A DNA stretch of 64,000 nt from Niallia taxi (GCF_032818155.1 NZ_CP102590.1:1178001-1242000); one strand, 5' to 3'. Positions 47,180-55,910 are shown, counted from the first letter of the stretch. Made by a program: numbers and translations. Notes: generated from the letters alone by a model not told the origin.

Positions 47180-47204
47180 TTTATATTCCCGATTATTTAA
47201 GTAG

Positions 47205-47248
47205 AGAAACAGGATGAGAATCAGTTAAATAGTTCTCTTCCTGTTTCT
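47205..47248 (+). other. strong intercistronic hairpin after megasynthase gene
   Basis: AGAAACAGGA + GAGAA pairs with TTCTC + TCCTGTTTCT around a 12-base loop: 15 pairs with one T/T mismatch. There is no T tract, so it may be an RNA-stability or partial-termination element. Confidence 0.55.
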
Positions 47249-47312
47249 AATAATAAGAGAGAAAATATGCAACATAGCCCTCACTATATTTAATTTAGAA
47301 AGAGGAAAACAA

Positions 47313-48266
47313 ATGAAAATTTTAATATTTGGATCTGGTGTTATTGGAAGTATATATGGATACATACTTAAGGAAGCTGGATTCGATATAACTCATTATG
47401 TACGATCTAATACGCTAAGGGAAATAGAAAAGGGGATTTCTTTAAATCTATTAGATACACGGAAACGAAAAAAGAGTAATATATCTAAAACATATTTAAT
47501 GAAAACTGTAGAAGACTTACCTTCTTTTGATAACTTTGATTTAGTAATAGTTAGTGTAAGACACTATCAACTAGATTCTGTATTACCATTACTTTCTAAA
47601 AAAATTGGAAGAGCGGATATCTTATTTTTTAATCATTTATGGACTGATTTTGAAACTATAAATAGATATATTCCTAAGGAAAAGTATTTGTGGGGATTCC
47701 CTAGTGCGGGTGGAGGATTTGTTGAAAATAATAATTTAAATGGTGTGATAATGAATCAGATTTCATTAGGGGAAGTAACAGGTGAATTGACACCAAGATT
47801 AGAGAAAATGAAAAGTATTTTTAAAAAGGCAAATATTGAGGTTAAATGTCAAAAAAACATGCAACATTGGCTCTGGAAACAATTTGCACTTAATGCAGGT
47901 ATAAGTAGTATGATTGCGAAGTCAGGAGGGGCCGATAAATTTTTAAATAACTTATCAAATTTACATCAAGGTGTTTTATGTATACGTGAAAACTTAACTA
48001 TCTGTAAACTTAGAGGAATAGAAATAAAAGAGTTCGGAGATGCAAAAGCATTCTTTTTACCTTCCTGGTTAGCAACCTTTGGATTATGGGTTATGATGAA
48101 AAAGGATATAGCACAAAGAACTATTTTTCAACTTTACAATGGAGCAGATGAAATAAAAAAGATTTATTCTCATGTAATGGAAAAGGGGAACGAGTTAAAT
48201 ATTAATATGCCTCAAATGAGCTCATTAAAAAAATATATAGATCATGTCGAGGATATTTATCGTTAA
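47313..48266 (+). CDS. ketopantoate reductase-like NAD(P)H oxidoreductase
   Basis: 317 aa of the ApbA/PanE family. Rossmann motif ILIFGSGVIGSIYGY starts at residue 3, and the C-terminal helical domain carries the catalytic Lys and Asn region HWLWKQFALNAGIS. True PanE reduces ketopantoate for CoA. Inside this cluster a role on the lipid product is more likely, such as reducing a beta-ketone, an aldehyde or a ring double bond; this is inference. AGAAAGAGG precedes the ATG. The next gene starts 28 bases after the stop. Confidence 0.82.
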   Translation: MKILIFGSGVIGSIYGYILKEAGFDITHYVRSNTLREIEKGISLNLLDTRKRKKSNISKTYLMKTVEDLPSFDNFDLVIVSVRHYQLDSVLPLLSKKIGRADILFFNHLWTDFETINRYIPKEKYLWGFPSAGGGFVENNNLNGVIMNQISLGEVTGELTPRLEKMKSIFKKANIEVKCQKNMQHWLWKQFALNAGISSMIAKSGGADKFLNNLSNLHQGVLCIRENLTICKLRGIEIKEFGDAKAFFLPSWLATFGLWVMMKKDIAQRTIFQLYNGADEIKKIYSHVMEKGNELNINMPQMSSLKKYIDHVEDIYR

Positions 48267-48294
48267 TAGGCGATAAAAAAGGAGATTACTGAAC

Positions 48295-49629
48295 ATGGAG
48301 AAAGAATTTAGTAATGTAGATTCAAGCGCAATTCTTGGAGAATTTCCAACTTGTGGGCAGGATTGGGCTAATCATATAGCTGGATTTTATACTGCGGATA
48401 CACAGTTAAAAGTAGTATTGGAAATGGACGGAAGAATACAGGCGGATAAAATGATTAAAGCTGTGAGACAATCAATTGATGTGGAATCTATCTTAGGATG
48501 TTATTTACAAGAAACTGATAGAGACCCAATATGGAAGAGATTTGAACACATTGATGATATGAAATGGTGTTTAGTAGAAGAATGTAAGGATAAGGATTTG
48601 GCTCTAAAGAAATTCTTTTCCTCTTTACTTTCTCCGAGTTCAAGACAACTTCAAGCTTATATTTTTCAAACCAATATTAATGATATTCTATGTCTAACAT
48701 TTAACCATTCATGTACAGACGTTTCTGGTATAAAAGGTTATTTGCATATTTTGTCTAACATTTATAGACAATTATGTAGTAATATAGATTACTATCCCGA
48801 ATTAAAAAATAATACCAATAGAAGCATTGATCAAATATTTCAAAACCTAGGAATTACAGATCTTAAGAAAGCCTGGAATTCAAAACAAGACAATTCAAAA
48901 GCTAACTGGGCTTTTCCATTTACTAATGAAGGTAGACATAAACAACTAGTCTCTATTAGGAAAATTCTTAAAGATGAATTTGAAGAGATCCTTTCTTATA
49001 TTAAAAGTAATAATGCTACTGTTAATGATTTTATGATGACTGCTTACTATAGAACATTATATAGTCTTATTAAACCTAAAACTTTAGAACCGAAGGAAAT
49101 TACAACAACAGTTGATTTACGCCGATATCTTCATTCACATAACACAGCAGCTATTTGTAGTAATATGTCTGTAAAAATCAATTCAGTACTCGATTGGATA
49201 GAGGGAGAGTCATTTACGACTACCTTAAAACGTGTATCTACCATGATGAAGAAACTTAAACAAGATAATCCAGGAATAAATAGTGCGATTGCAATGGAAC
49301 TCATCAGAGATATGGGATACAAGAATGTTAAGTCTTTTTTTGGAAATACCAGTAAACTAGCTGTAAAAAGTAGAAAGTCCTCCCCTTTATTAACAAATAT
49401 GGGTGTTATTGCGGATTACCCGTTTTGTATTGGAGAGACTGCTGTGAAAGATGCCTATATTGTTTCACCAGCAGGGTACGCCCCTAATTTTATACTTGGA
49501 TTTAGTAGTTATAATAATAATCTAACAATGACGGTGCATTACTTTGAACCAGAGACTAGTTCAAAAGATGTTGATTCCTTTTTTGATTTATTAATAAACG
49601 AAATAAGAGTTTTTCAATTATCATCATAA
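48295..49629 (+). CDS. stand-alone condensation/PapA-type acyltransferase
   Basis: 444 aa with the fold of condensation domains and alcohol acyltransferases. The active motif reads FNHSCTDVSGIKGYL, giving catalytic H138 and D142 with Asn in place of the first His of HHxxxDG. A second family block, TTTVDLRRYL, lies near 270-280. Without carrier or adenylation domains it probably transfers an acyl group to a free hydroxyl of the released product, as PapA-like enzymes do. AAAAGGAG precedes the ATG. Last gene of the cluster. Confidence 0.8.
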   Translation: MEKEFSNVDSSAILGEFPTCGQDWANHIAGFYTADTQLKVVLEMDGRIQADKMIKAVRQSIDVESILGCYLQETDRDPIWKRFEHIDDMKWCLVEECKDKDLALKKFFSSLLSPSSRQLQAYIFQTNINDILCLTFNHSCTDVSGIKGYLHILSNIYRQLCSNIDYYPELKNNTNRSIDQIFQNLGITDLKKAWNSKQDNSKANWAFPFTNEGRHKQLVSIRKILKDEFEEILSYIKSNNATVNDFMMTAYYRTLYSLIKPKTLEPKEITTTVDLRRYLHSHNTAAICSNMSVKINSVLDWIEGESFTTTLKRVSTMMKKLKQDNPGINSAIAMELIRDMGYKNVKSFFGNTSKLAVKSRKSSPLLTNMGVIADYPFCIGETAVKDAYIVSPAGYAPNFILGFSSYNNNLTMTVHYFEPETSSKDVDSFFDLLINEIRVFQLSS

Positions 49630-49665
49630 TGTTAAAAAAATACTAAGTTATTAAATATCCTAATA

Positions 49666-49716
49666 CAATGGCACTTCTAACACCAATGGAAGCAAATGGT
49701 GCTAGAAGTGCCATTG
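49666..49716. other. very long hairpin closing the biosynthetic cluster
   Basis: CAATGGCACTTCTA (49666-49679) pairs perfectly with TAGAAGTGCCATTG (49703-49716). After one mismatch an inner CACCA/TGGTG extends the stem. No T run follows. It could end the operon transcript from both strands or be a mobile-element end. Confidence 0.6.
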
Positions 49717-49999
49717 TGACGAGGAACTATTAGTGCAAAAATTTTTAAAAACATAAACTGAATAGAGTAGAAGCCCTTCTCATATGTATGTTAGAGCGTG
49801 TTAGAAATTAATTCAATTAGAGAAGTCCAGATATTACGCTGATTGGACAAAGAAGCACTGAATAATAGTACTATCATTGGATTGGTAGATTGATAGTTGG
49901 AGTTGCCTCTAAGAGCGTAAATTCAGAGAATACTTTTATGAAAAAAAAGGAGAAGTTCCTAATTTCTTCCTAACTATTGACTAATAAAGAGGTGGAAAC
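49717..49999. other. decayed intergenic DNA after the cluster
   Basis: No frame supported; AT-rich with scattered stops. Confidence 0.3.
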
Positions 50000-50353
50000 A
50001 TGGCAGAAACAGAAAGTATATGGACTTAATTAAATGTATTTTAGAATGAAGGGGGATGATTTCATCTCCATTTTGGAAAATATCGCAGACGAAAAAGGAT
50101 ATTGAGATGAGTTTACGTGGTTTGTCTTTGCAAGGAGCTATGCTGAATGGGAAGATGAATACTTTGGAGAAGAAGGAGTTTGCTTTTACATCGCTTCTCT
50201 ATCTGTAAAACAAGACATCGAATCCATTCTAAATTACAATGAATTTTATTGGAAAATGTTGTTAGTTATCTGGAAAAATTTCCTTCTAACCGAGATAAAG
50301 TAGAAGATCTGTTGGAGGAGATTAGAAGTAAGTACAATATTTTTATCTTATGA
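50000..50353 (+). pseudogene. decayed contact-dependent-inhibition-type immunity gene
   Basis: ATG 50000 follows AAGAGGTGG but its frame ends after nine codons. Recoverable protein jumps frames: MKGDDFISILENIADEKGY, a TGA where the pattern suggests Trp, DEFTWFVFARSYAEWEDEYF, VCFYIASLSVKQDIESILNY, then in another frame YLEKFPSNRDKVEDLLEEIR to SKYNIFIL and stop. The whole reads as a ~115-residue immunity-like protein (CdiI-type by memory) with at least two frameshifts and one nonsense codon. No toxin is left beside it. Confidence 0.6.
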
Positions 50354-50878
50354 AAGTTTGGGACATACTTGTATATGAAGAAGCTAGAAACAAATGATAA
50401 GAGCACCTATGAAATAGGCAAGGTTTTTGTCCCAACATCCTTATTTTAATAGGAATTGTCGATTAAACTGCACTGCTTATTTTTCATATGATTGAATAAG
50501 TCTTGTAAGCGCATTTGTACTATATTTAGTTATATAGACATATAACCGTTTTAAAATGATATTCCCTTTAAAGGATTTATTATCTGTAAAAAAACAAAAA
50601 AGTTAGTAACCACTATTCCTATCATTAATACTTTACCTTCGTTTTTTCCCTTGTTAATTATACGTACATGCTGTTGTAAAAGCCTCTATACTCATTAGCA
50701 GCTACACACTCCTTTCAATTAACGATGAACAATCTAATAGTTTCGTTCTAAGACAATGTTATAGGCTTATTTACACATCGTGCAATCGGTATTAAAGAAC
50801 CAAAAAAAGGGATTTTGCCCCAATTCCACTTCTTCATTTGGTATAATATGGACAAATTACATACATTTGGGAACTTTA
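50354..50878. other. intergenic region, no gene seen
   Basis: AT-rich, no supported frame or clear signal. Confidence 0.3.
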
Positions 50879-51213
50879 AGTGAAAAAGAAATTAGTAACA
50901 TCACTAGTATTAGCATCTGGCTTAATTCTTGCTGCTTGTGGCAAGCTCAAGAGCAGGAATGAAAAGACAAGCAGAATATGCCCAGTTTGGCGGTCAGTAT
51001 ATGACTATCTTTAAAGAATCGTTCCCGCTTTTTATTCCATATTTATTCCAGAACCCAAACTAGCATAATGTCCATTCTAGCGCATAGACAAAAGCAGCTG
51101 TTATTTATGACATTATGAAACAAGTAGGAAGCTCAGAATCCATCGTGACGTGCGAAACGGATGGTAACACGCAAAAGGTACTCGATTTGGTCCGGTATAT
51201 CTTAGACGCTTAA
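50879..51213 (+). pseudogene. lipoprotein signal and scrambled remnants
   Basis: A GTG frame at 50879 gives VKKKLVTSLVLASGLILAAC, a clear lipoprotein signal with lipobox LAAC, then GKLKSRNEK and nonsense. Downstream, other frames read AGMKRQAEYAQFGGQYMTIF to PYLFQNPN and ESIVTCETDGNTQKVLDLVR to YILDA. The parts look protein-like but cannot be joined in one frame, so this is a broken gene or two fused remnants. Confidence 0.45.
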
Positions 51214-51365
51214 TTATAATTGGTTGAGCACCGTAAAATTATAAAAACGGTGCTTGTCCCCTAAATTTTGGCAGGTGAATCGTTGTTACATGTAGAATAA
51301 CTGTAAATTGAAAAGTTTTTGACGATGATTATATAGGGAGAATAATAGATAAAAACTAAATTATT

Positions 51366-51656
51366 ATGGAAAAAAACTTGATGAAGAACTTCTTAGTGAT
51401 TAAACATGACACGTTTTCAGACTTTTTCCATTCGGTTATAAAGGCAGAATCACTAGACGATGCCTCTACTAAATTCATAGCCTCTAATGATTATGAAGCT
51501 TCAATGGCATATTCCGTCTATCCTCTAGTAAACTATACATTTAATGAAAATTATAGGGTATCAGTTCCAGAAAACACACCTAGCAGTTTTGTCTTTACTG
51601 TACAAACAGGTAATGATGAACATTATAAGCAAGATGGCATTACTAATCGAGCTTAA
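51366..51656 (+). CDS. hypothetical protein (96 aa)
   Basis: 96 residues: MEKNLMKNFLVIKHDTFSDF and on to KAESLDDASTKFIASNDYEA. Mixed alpha/beta, no signal or membrane helix, unrecognised. The ribosome site is weak, and a second ATG five codons in is possible. It lies 264 bases before the LXG toxin gene; it does not resemble the small helical chaperones usually encoded before LXG toxins. Confidence 0.4.
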   Translation: MEKNLMKNFLVIKHDTFSDFFHSVIKAESLDDASTKFIASNDYEASMAYSVYPLVNYTFNENYRVSVPENTPSSFVFTVQTGNDEHYKQDGITNRA

Positions 51657-51920
51657 AACATAGACCTTAGCCAAACGGAATGGCTTCTCATCATATTAGT
51701 ACTTTTGCAATGGTAAGATTGCTAATAATTATTTTAAGCATACACAAAGGTTGTCTAACTTAGGTAGAACTATAGATTCTTTAGCTTAGGTTAGTTGATA
51801 ATTTCCAACCAATTCCCTATTTAAACACCCCTTCATCTTTTTTACAATAAAAGGATATGGGATATACTGGCCATTTATTAACTAAAGGACCTATTATCCG
51901 TGTAAAAGAGAGGCGAAAAA

Positions 51921-54236
51921 ATGAAAGTTTTAGATGCATCTAGTTTACGTGATACAATGAAAGGAAGGGCTAAGCACTATAAAGAGCTGCGCACACAGTT
52001 TACACAGCTGCACAAAGCCTTCCAGGAGATTGTTCATTTAGATGATTTTGAAGGAAAAGGTGCCGAAGCAATTAAAGGTTTTTATCAGGGCCAGCTGGAA
52101 GTAGTAGAAGCATGGCAGCGGCTGATTGACAGACAGATTGCATTCTTTGAAGGAGTAAGCTCAAGGTTAGAAGATAAAGACTTAGGTGGCCATTCTCGTG
52201 TGGAAACATCTTTTTTAGAAGAGGAGCTTGCATATAAAGAACGTCAGGCAGACGAAATGATTAGTGAACAACGAAGAGCGCTGGAGCAAATTTTTAGAGA
52301 CATTGATGATCTAGTGTCTTTAACGCCTTATTCCCGTTCCCAGTTTGACGATCTGATGATGGATGTAAGAAAAAAACGGACCAAAACGATCGATGCAGTT
52401 GGGGAAGTCGACCAAGAGTTAAAAGATGAATACCTCTCTTCAGAAGGAGAAGAGCACTATGTTCAAGCTCTTTTCCAATCTTTAATGGAAGCAACAAGAC
52501 AAGGCAGCAGTATTTCACCCATCCATTTTGATGCAGAAGCCTATCAATCGAGTGATGCATATCAGTCCATGGTAGAAGCAAAGACACAAACTAACAGCTA
52601 CCTCTCCTATAAAAAGGAAGAGAAAGAAGCAAGGGAAATAGCAAACCGCCCATGGTATGAAGACCTATGGGAGGGTACCAAAACCTTCGCCGGCGAATTA
52701 ACTGGTTATTATGACTATATACGAGCTAAAGACGGAGTCGACCCCGTTACAGGTGTAAAGCTGACGGAAGGACAACGAGTAGCAGCTGGCGCAATGGCAG
52801 CCGCAGGCTTTATTCCAATTGTCGGATGGGCAGGAAGAGCCCTTAAAGGTGGTAAAGGCATCTATTCAGCAACGAAAGCGATTCATACAGCTGATCATGC
52901 GCTTGACGCTTATAAAAATGTCCGCACCTTCACGAAACTAGAACAAACAGAAATGGGCATATATGGCCTTATTTCAGCAAATGGACTATCGGAATATATA
53001 ACAGGAAAAGATATGTTCGGCAACAAGCTCACTAATGAACAGCGCCAAGCAAGTATTACCCAAAGCATGATTGGAGCAATACCATTTGTCCCATATGCCC
53101 CTAGCATGATAAAAGAAGGCGTTCGAATTAGTGAAATACCAGTCAATAAAACATACCAGCTAGTGCAAACTGGATTAAGCAAAAGCCAATTAAAATATAA
53201 AGGATTCCTGACAAATATATATCAATCTAACAGCCAACTCTCTCCACTTGGTCCAAGTTTGGCTATGTTTAAGTCAGACAATGTAAACAATAACGTAAAG
53301 CAAGTTTCCAATCACTCCGTTAAAAGCACCAGCAGAGTAAACACCACTAAGAAAACCGCTGGCAAAACAGAAGTGAAGTATGACTTCAGTCAATACGAGA
53401 AAAAGCTCGTAGGCAATACATGGGTCCTCAGCAAAAACGATCGCACAGATCAAGATGCAGCCAAAGCAAGCCTAGCATATAATGAGGCTATAAAAAAGGG
53501 AGAAATCAAGTTAGACAACGAGCCTGATTCAGATATTTACCTAGAACAAATCCAAGCAGCAAAAGACGGATACAATCTCTGGACTGGAGAAGAGTTATCG
53601 AAGCTAGAATCTAATTCGATTATCTTTAGCAGTTTAATTGGGAGTGTTTATGGTTTTAGAGGTGGGAAGATTACTAGTAGGTCGATTAAGGTTTCTAAGG
53701 GTGATTTGAGGAAGATAAAAGAGAAGGTAAAGGGAAATAAGGCTAATACTAAAATTACTAAGGGTACGGTTAATAATAGTAAGCCAGTCAGCGGAGCTAA
53801 ATCAATTATCACACCTGAAATGAAGGAAAAAATCCTTTTGGGACAGAGAAAGAACCCTAATAAAAATGAAATTATTGGGGGACATTCATCAAACATTAAT
53901 AATAGCCATTCTAACTATGCTACAGAATCTATTAAAATCAACCCTGATGGTACAAAAGATATCAAATATATAACTCAATTTCCTGATGGGAAACTTTCGA
54001 AAATAAAAAATAGTACAATATTTCCTGAAGGTTGGAGTGATATTAAAATCTTAGATAGTATAACTGATATTGGTAATTCTCCTCCAATAAGTATTAGAGG
54101 TAGAGATGGAGCAACTTTCCATAGGGGGATTGTTGATGGTGTAGAAATTGATGTTATTAAAATAGGTGATACGGTAGTTAGCGGCTACCCAACAGGACAA
54201 ATTAATGCTCCATTACCAGGTGGTTTTAGTAAATAG
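51921..54236 (+). CDS. LXG polymorphic toxin with EndoU nuclease tip (type VII secretion substrate)
   Basis: 771 aa. The LXG domain (about 1-215) begins MKVLDASSLRDTMKGRAKHY and ends in long helices, the type VII secretion signal region. A pre-toxin segment near 255-330 (ELTGYYDYIRAKDGVDPVTG, KLTEGQRVAAGAMAAAGFIP) is of PT-TG type. The C-terminal tip (about 630-760) shows EndoU features: EIIGGHSSNINN with H655, STIFPEGWSDIKI, GIVDGVEIDVIK and VVSGYP with Y756. EndoU tips cleave RNA in target cells. From about base 53600 composition shifts to more AT-rich codons, as expected if the tip was exchanged. GAGAGGCG precedes the ATG. The next gene, 13 bases on, should be its immunity partner. Confidence 0.9.
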   Translation: MKVLDASSLRDTMKGRAKHYKELRTQFTQLHKAFQEIVHLDDFEGKGAEAIKGFYQGQLEVVEAWQRLIDRQIAFFEGVSSRLEDKDLGGHSRVETSFLEEELAYKERQADEMISEQRRALEQIFRDIDDLVSLTPYSRSQFDDLMMDVRKKRTKTIDAVGEVDQELKDEYLSSEGEEHYVQALFQSLMEATRQGSSISPIHFDAEAYQSSDAYQSMVEAKTQTNSYLSYKKEEKEAREIANRPWYEDLWEGTKTFAGELTGYYDYIRAKDGVDPVTGVKLTEGQRVAAGAMAAAGFIPIVGWAGRALKGGKGIYSATKAIHTADHALDAYKNVRTFTKLEQTEMGIYGLISANGLSEYITGKDMFGNKLTNEQRQASITQSMIGAIPFVPYAPSMIKEGVRISEIPVNKTYQLVQTGLSKSQLKYKGFLTNIYQSNSQLSPLGPSLAMFKSDNVNNNVKQVSNHSVKSTSRVNTTKKTAGKTEVKYDFSQYEKKLVGNTWVLSKNDRTDQDAAKASLAYNEAIKKGEIKLDNEPDSDIYLEQIQAAKDGYNLWTGEELSKLESNSIIFSSLIGSVYGFRGGKITSRSIKVSKGDLRKIKEKVKGNKANTKITKGTVNNSKPVSGAKSIITPEMKEKILLGQRKNPNKNEIIGGHSSNINNSHSNYATESIKINPDGTKDIKYITQFPDGKLSKIKNSTIFPEGWSDIKILDSITDIGNSPPISIRGRDGATFHRGIVDGVEIDVIKIGDTVVSGYPTGQINAPLPGGFSK

Positions 54237-54249
54237 AGGAGGAAAGTGA

Positions 54250-54660
54250 ATGTACGAAAAAGTAGATGAAGTATTATCTGAAAATAGCGCAGATAATTAT
54301 TTTTATGACGATGAATTTATGTATGTGCAAGAATTGATGAGTGAGTTTACTAATATTGATTGGGAGAATTTAATTCGAGGATTAAAAGATAAAGATGATA
54401 AATATAAAATTAGATTAGCCTACTGTATAGATGAAGATAACGGAGTATATGGATTTAATTTATTATTAGATTTACTTAATGAGAGTGATGAAGTAGCTGA
54501 ATATGCAATAGATTCTTTACGTTCTTTTGATGGTGAAGAGTATAAAAAAATAATTGCTTCTAATAAGCAAATAAAGGACAAAGTAGAGAAATTACTAAAA
54601 AATGCTAGTTTACCTATTGAAAGGATTTTAGTAGCATTTTTACAACAAAACAAATTATAA
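54250..54660 (+). CDS. probable immunity protein of the EndoU toxin
   Basis: 136 aa, strongly acidic and helical, with HEAT-like helix pairs (WENLIRGLKDKDDKYKIRLA, LLLDLLNESDEVAEYAIDSL). It starts 13 bases after the toxin stop, with GAGGAAAG ahead of the ATG. Position and acidic nature fit a cytosolic inhibitor of the basic nuclease tip. Family not named. Confidence 0.7.
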   Translation: MYEKVDEVLSENSADNYFYDDEFMYVQELMSEFTNIDWENLIRGLKDKDDKYKIRLAYCIDEDNGVYGFNLLLDLLNESDEVAEYAIDSLRSFDGEEYKKIIASNKQIKDKVEKLLKNASLPIERILVAFLQQNKL

Positions 54661-54760
54661 AAATTCGTAAATATTATTAAACTTAAAAAATGTACAAAAT
54701 CACTTGATTTCCTATAATTTGGGGTGAATTGTAGCTTTATGGTGAAATGTCTCAAATCTT

Positions 54761-54859
54761 GTGAAAGCTAAAAAGTCATACTATATTATTGAAAAATTAG
54801 ATGATTATATAGTGAAATTAATTGATAAGCATTATGAAAAAATAGACATAGGTGACTAG
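54761..54859 (+). pseudogene. short remnant, possibly an immunity-gene end
   Basis: GTG frame VKAKKSYYIIEKLDDYIVKL then IDKHYEKIDIGD and stop, 32 residues. It reads like the C terminus of a longer protein and is open only a few codons upstream. No ribosome site. Confidence 0.35.
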
Positions 54860-54891
54860 TATCTGAGTCAATAAATCTTAATACAATTCTT

Positions 54892-55004
54892 AAACCTTGA
54901 TTGGCTAAATGCCTTTCAAGGTTTTTACTTTAATTTATATTAAATCAGCTAATATTTGAGTGAGACAATAAGAAGATGATTTGTTTGAGAATCGAGAGCT
55001 CATG
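54892..55004 (+). repeat. toxin-island direct repeat, copy 1 (with terminator)
   Basis: About 113 bp, roughly 89% identical to 55570-55684. It opens with a terminator, AACCTTGA ... TCAAGGTTTTT, and ends with GAGAATCGAGAGCT then CATG. It follows the first immunity region. Confidence 0.8.
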
Positions 55005-55299
55005 ATTACCAAAGAAAATTAAAAGAAAGCAAAACAAAGGGCCAAGCATTGGTTTGTATCATGAGAAGGATTGTGAACATTGTTTAGCATGATGAAGCAG
55101 TAAACAGCCTATAAATTGCCGTGCACGAGAAAGAAGTAGTTTGATAGGGTGGTAAAATGGCAAAATTTTTTATATTTAGCTTTTAAGATTACAACAAAGG
55201 GTACGGATTAATCCGGGCCAGACAATATCGATTACATGCTACATACAAGGAAGTTCTTAAAGTTACTGAGTCAGCTAATCAAAACAAGATAAACTTATA
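55005..55299. other. decayed DNA between direct repeat and barstar gene
   Basis: No intact gene. Short frames such as YNKGYGLIRARQYRLHATYK look like pieces of lost toxin sequence. Confidence 0.3.
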
Positions 55300-55563
55300 T
55301 TGGATGTGAGTGCAGTTCAAAATTCAACTGATTTTCATTATTTGTTAAAAAAGAATCTTGATTTACCCGATTTTTATGGAATGAATTGGGATGCATTTTG
55401 GGATGCAATTACTGGACTAATTGAATTACCTGAAACTTTGATTTTTGAGGGATGGAGCAACGTTGAAGAGAGGCTACCAAAAGATTCTAAAATCTTCATT
55501 AACCTCTTATATGATTTTAACGAACAAAATCCACATTGGAAATGTAAAGTCGTTTATAAATAA
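55300..55563 (+). CDS. barstar-family ribonuclease inhibitor, possibly start-damaged
   Basis: 87 aa from a TTG start. The barstar core is clear: LKKNLDLPDFYGMNWDAFWD, AITGLIELPETLIFEGWSNV and C-terminal CKVVYK. Barstars bind and block barnase-like RNases in the cytosol. The frame continues 5 sense codons plus TCA upstream (KQDKLI then LDVSAV) to a TAA without any ATG or ribosome site, so the original start seems lost. No barnase gene is adjacent. It is followed by the second direct repeat. Orphan immunity gene or pseudogene. Confidence 0.7.
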   Translation: MDVSAVQNSTDFHYLLKKNLDLPDFYGMNWDAFWDAITGLIELPETLIFEGWSNVEERLPKDSKIFINLLYDFNEQNPHWKCKVVYK

Positions 55564-55569
55564 TATTTT

Positions 55570-55684
55570 AAAACCTTGATTGGCTAAATGCTTTTCAAGG
55601 TTTTTTACTTTAGTTTAGATTAAATTGGCTAATATTTGGATGAGACAATAAGAAAATGGTTAGTTTGAGAATCGAGAGCTTATG
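55570..55684 (+). repeat. toxin-island direct repeat, copy 2 (with terminator)
   Basis: Partner of 54892-55004. Terminator AACCTTGA ... TCAAGGTTTTTT directly after the barstar stop, then GATGAGACAATAAGAA and GAGAATCGAGAGCT. Confidence 0.8.
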
Positions 55685-55776
55685 TTGGTGGTACCATCAA
55701 GGAGTCTTATTTAATACTGGCTAGAAATAATGGTAGAGGAATTATCCATACCTTCGTTGATACCTATATAAAATAA
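55681..55776 (+). pseudogene. displaced toxin C-terminal fragment
   Basis: Starting at the end of direct repeat 2 the frame reads YVGGTIKESYLILARNNGRG then IIHTFVDTYIK and stop, a typical nuclease-tip ending without a body. There is no start codon or ribosome site. Confidence 0.5.
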
Positions 55777-55868
55777 TAAATAAGTAAGCAAGAACCATTC
55801 TAATAACAATTCGTAATAATTGTTCGTATAATACATATTAACGCTTCATAGATTTCTAATTATAAACG

Positions 55869-55910
55869 GCTAAAACCTGTGATACATAAGGTTTAGCAGT
55901 TTTCTTTTTA
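55869..55910 (+). terminator. terminator-like hairpin
   Basis: GCTAAAACCT (55869-55878) pairs with AGGTTTAGC (55889-55897) with one bulged A, then AGTTTTCTTTTT. Confidence 0.6.

Noticed and set aside
50780..50962. 60-codon frame over the lipoprotein signal
   Set aside because: Out of frame with the convincing lipoprotein signal that starts at 50879.
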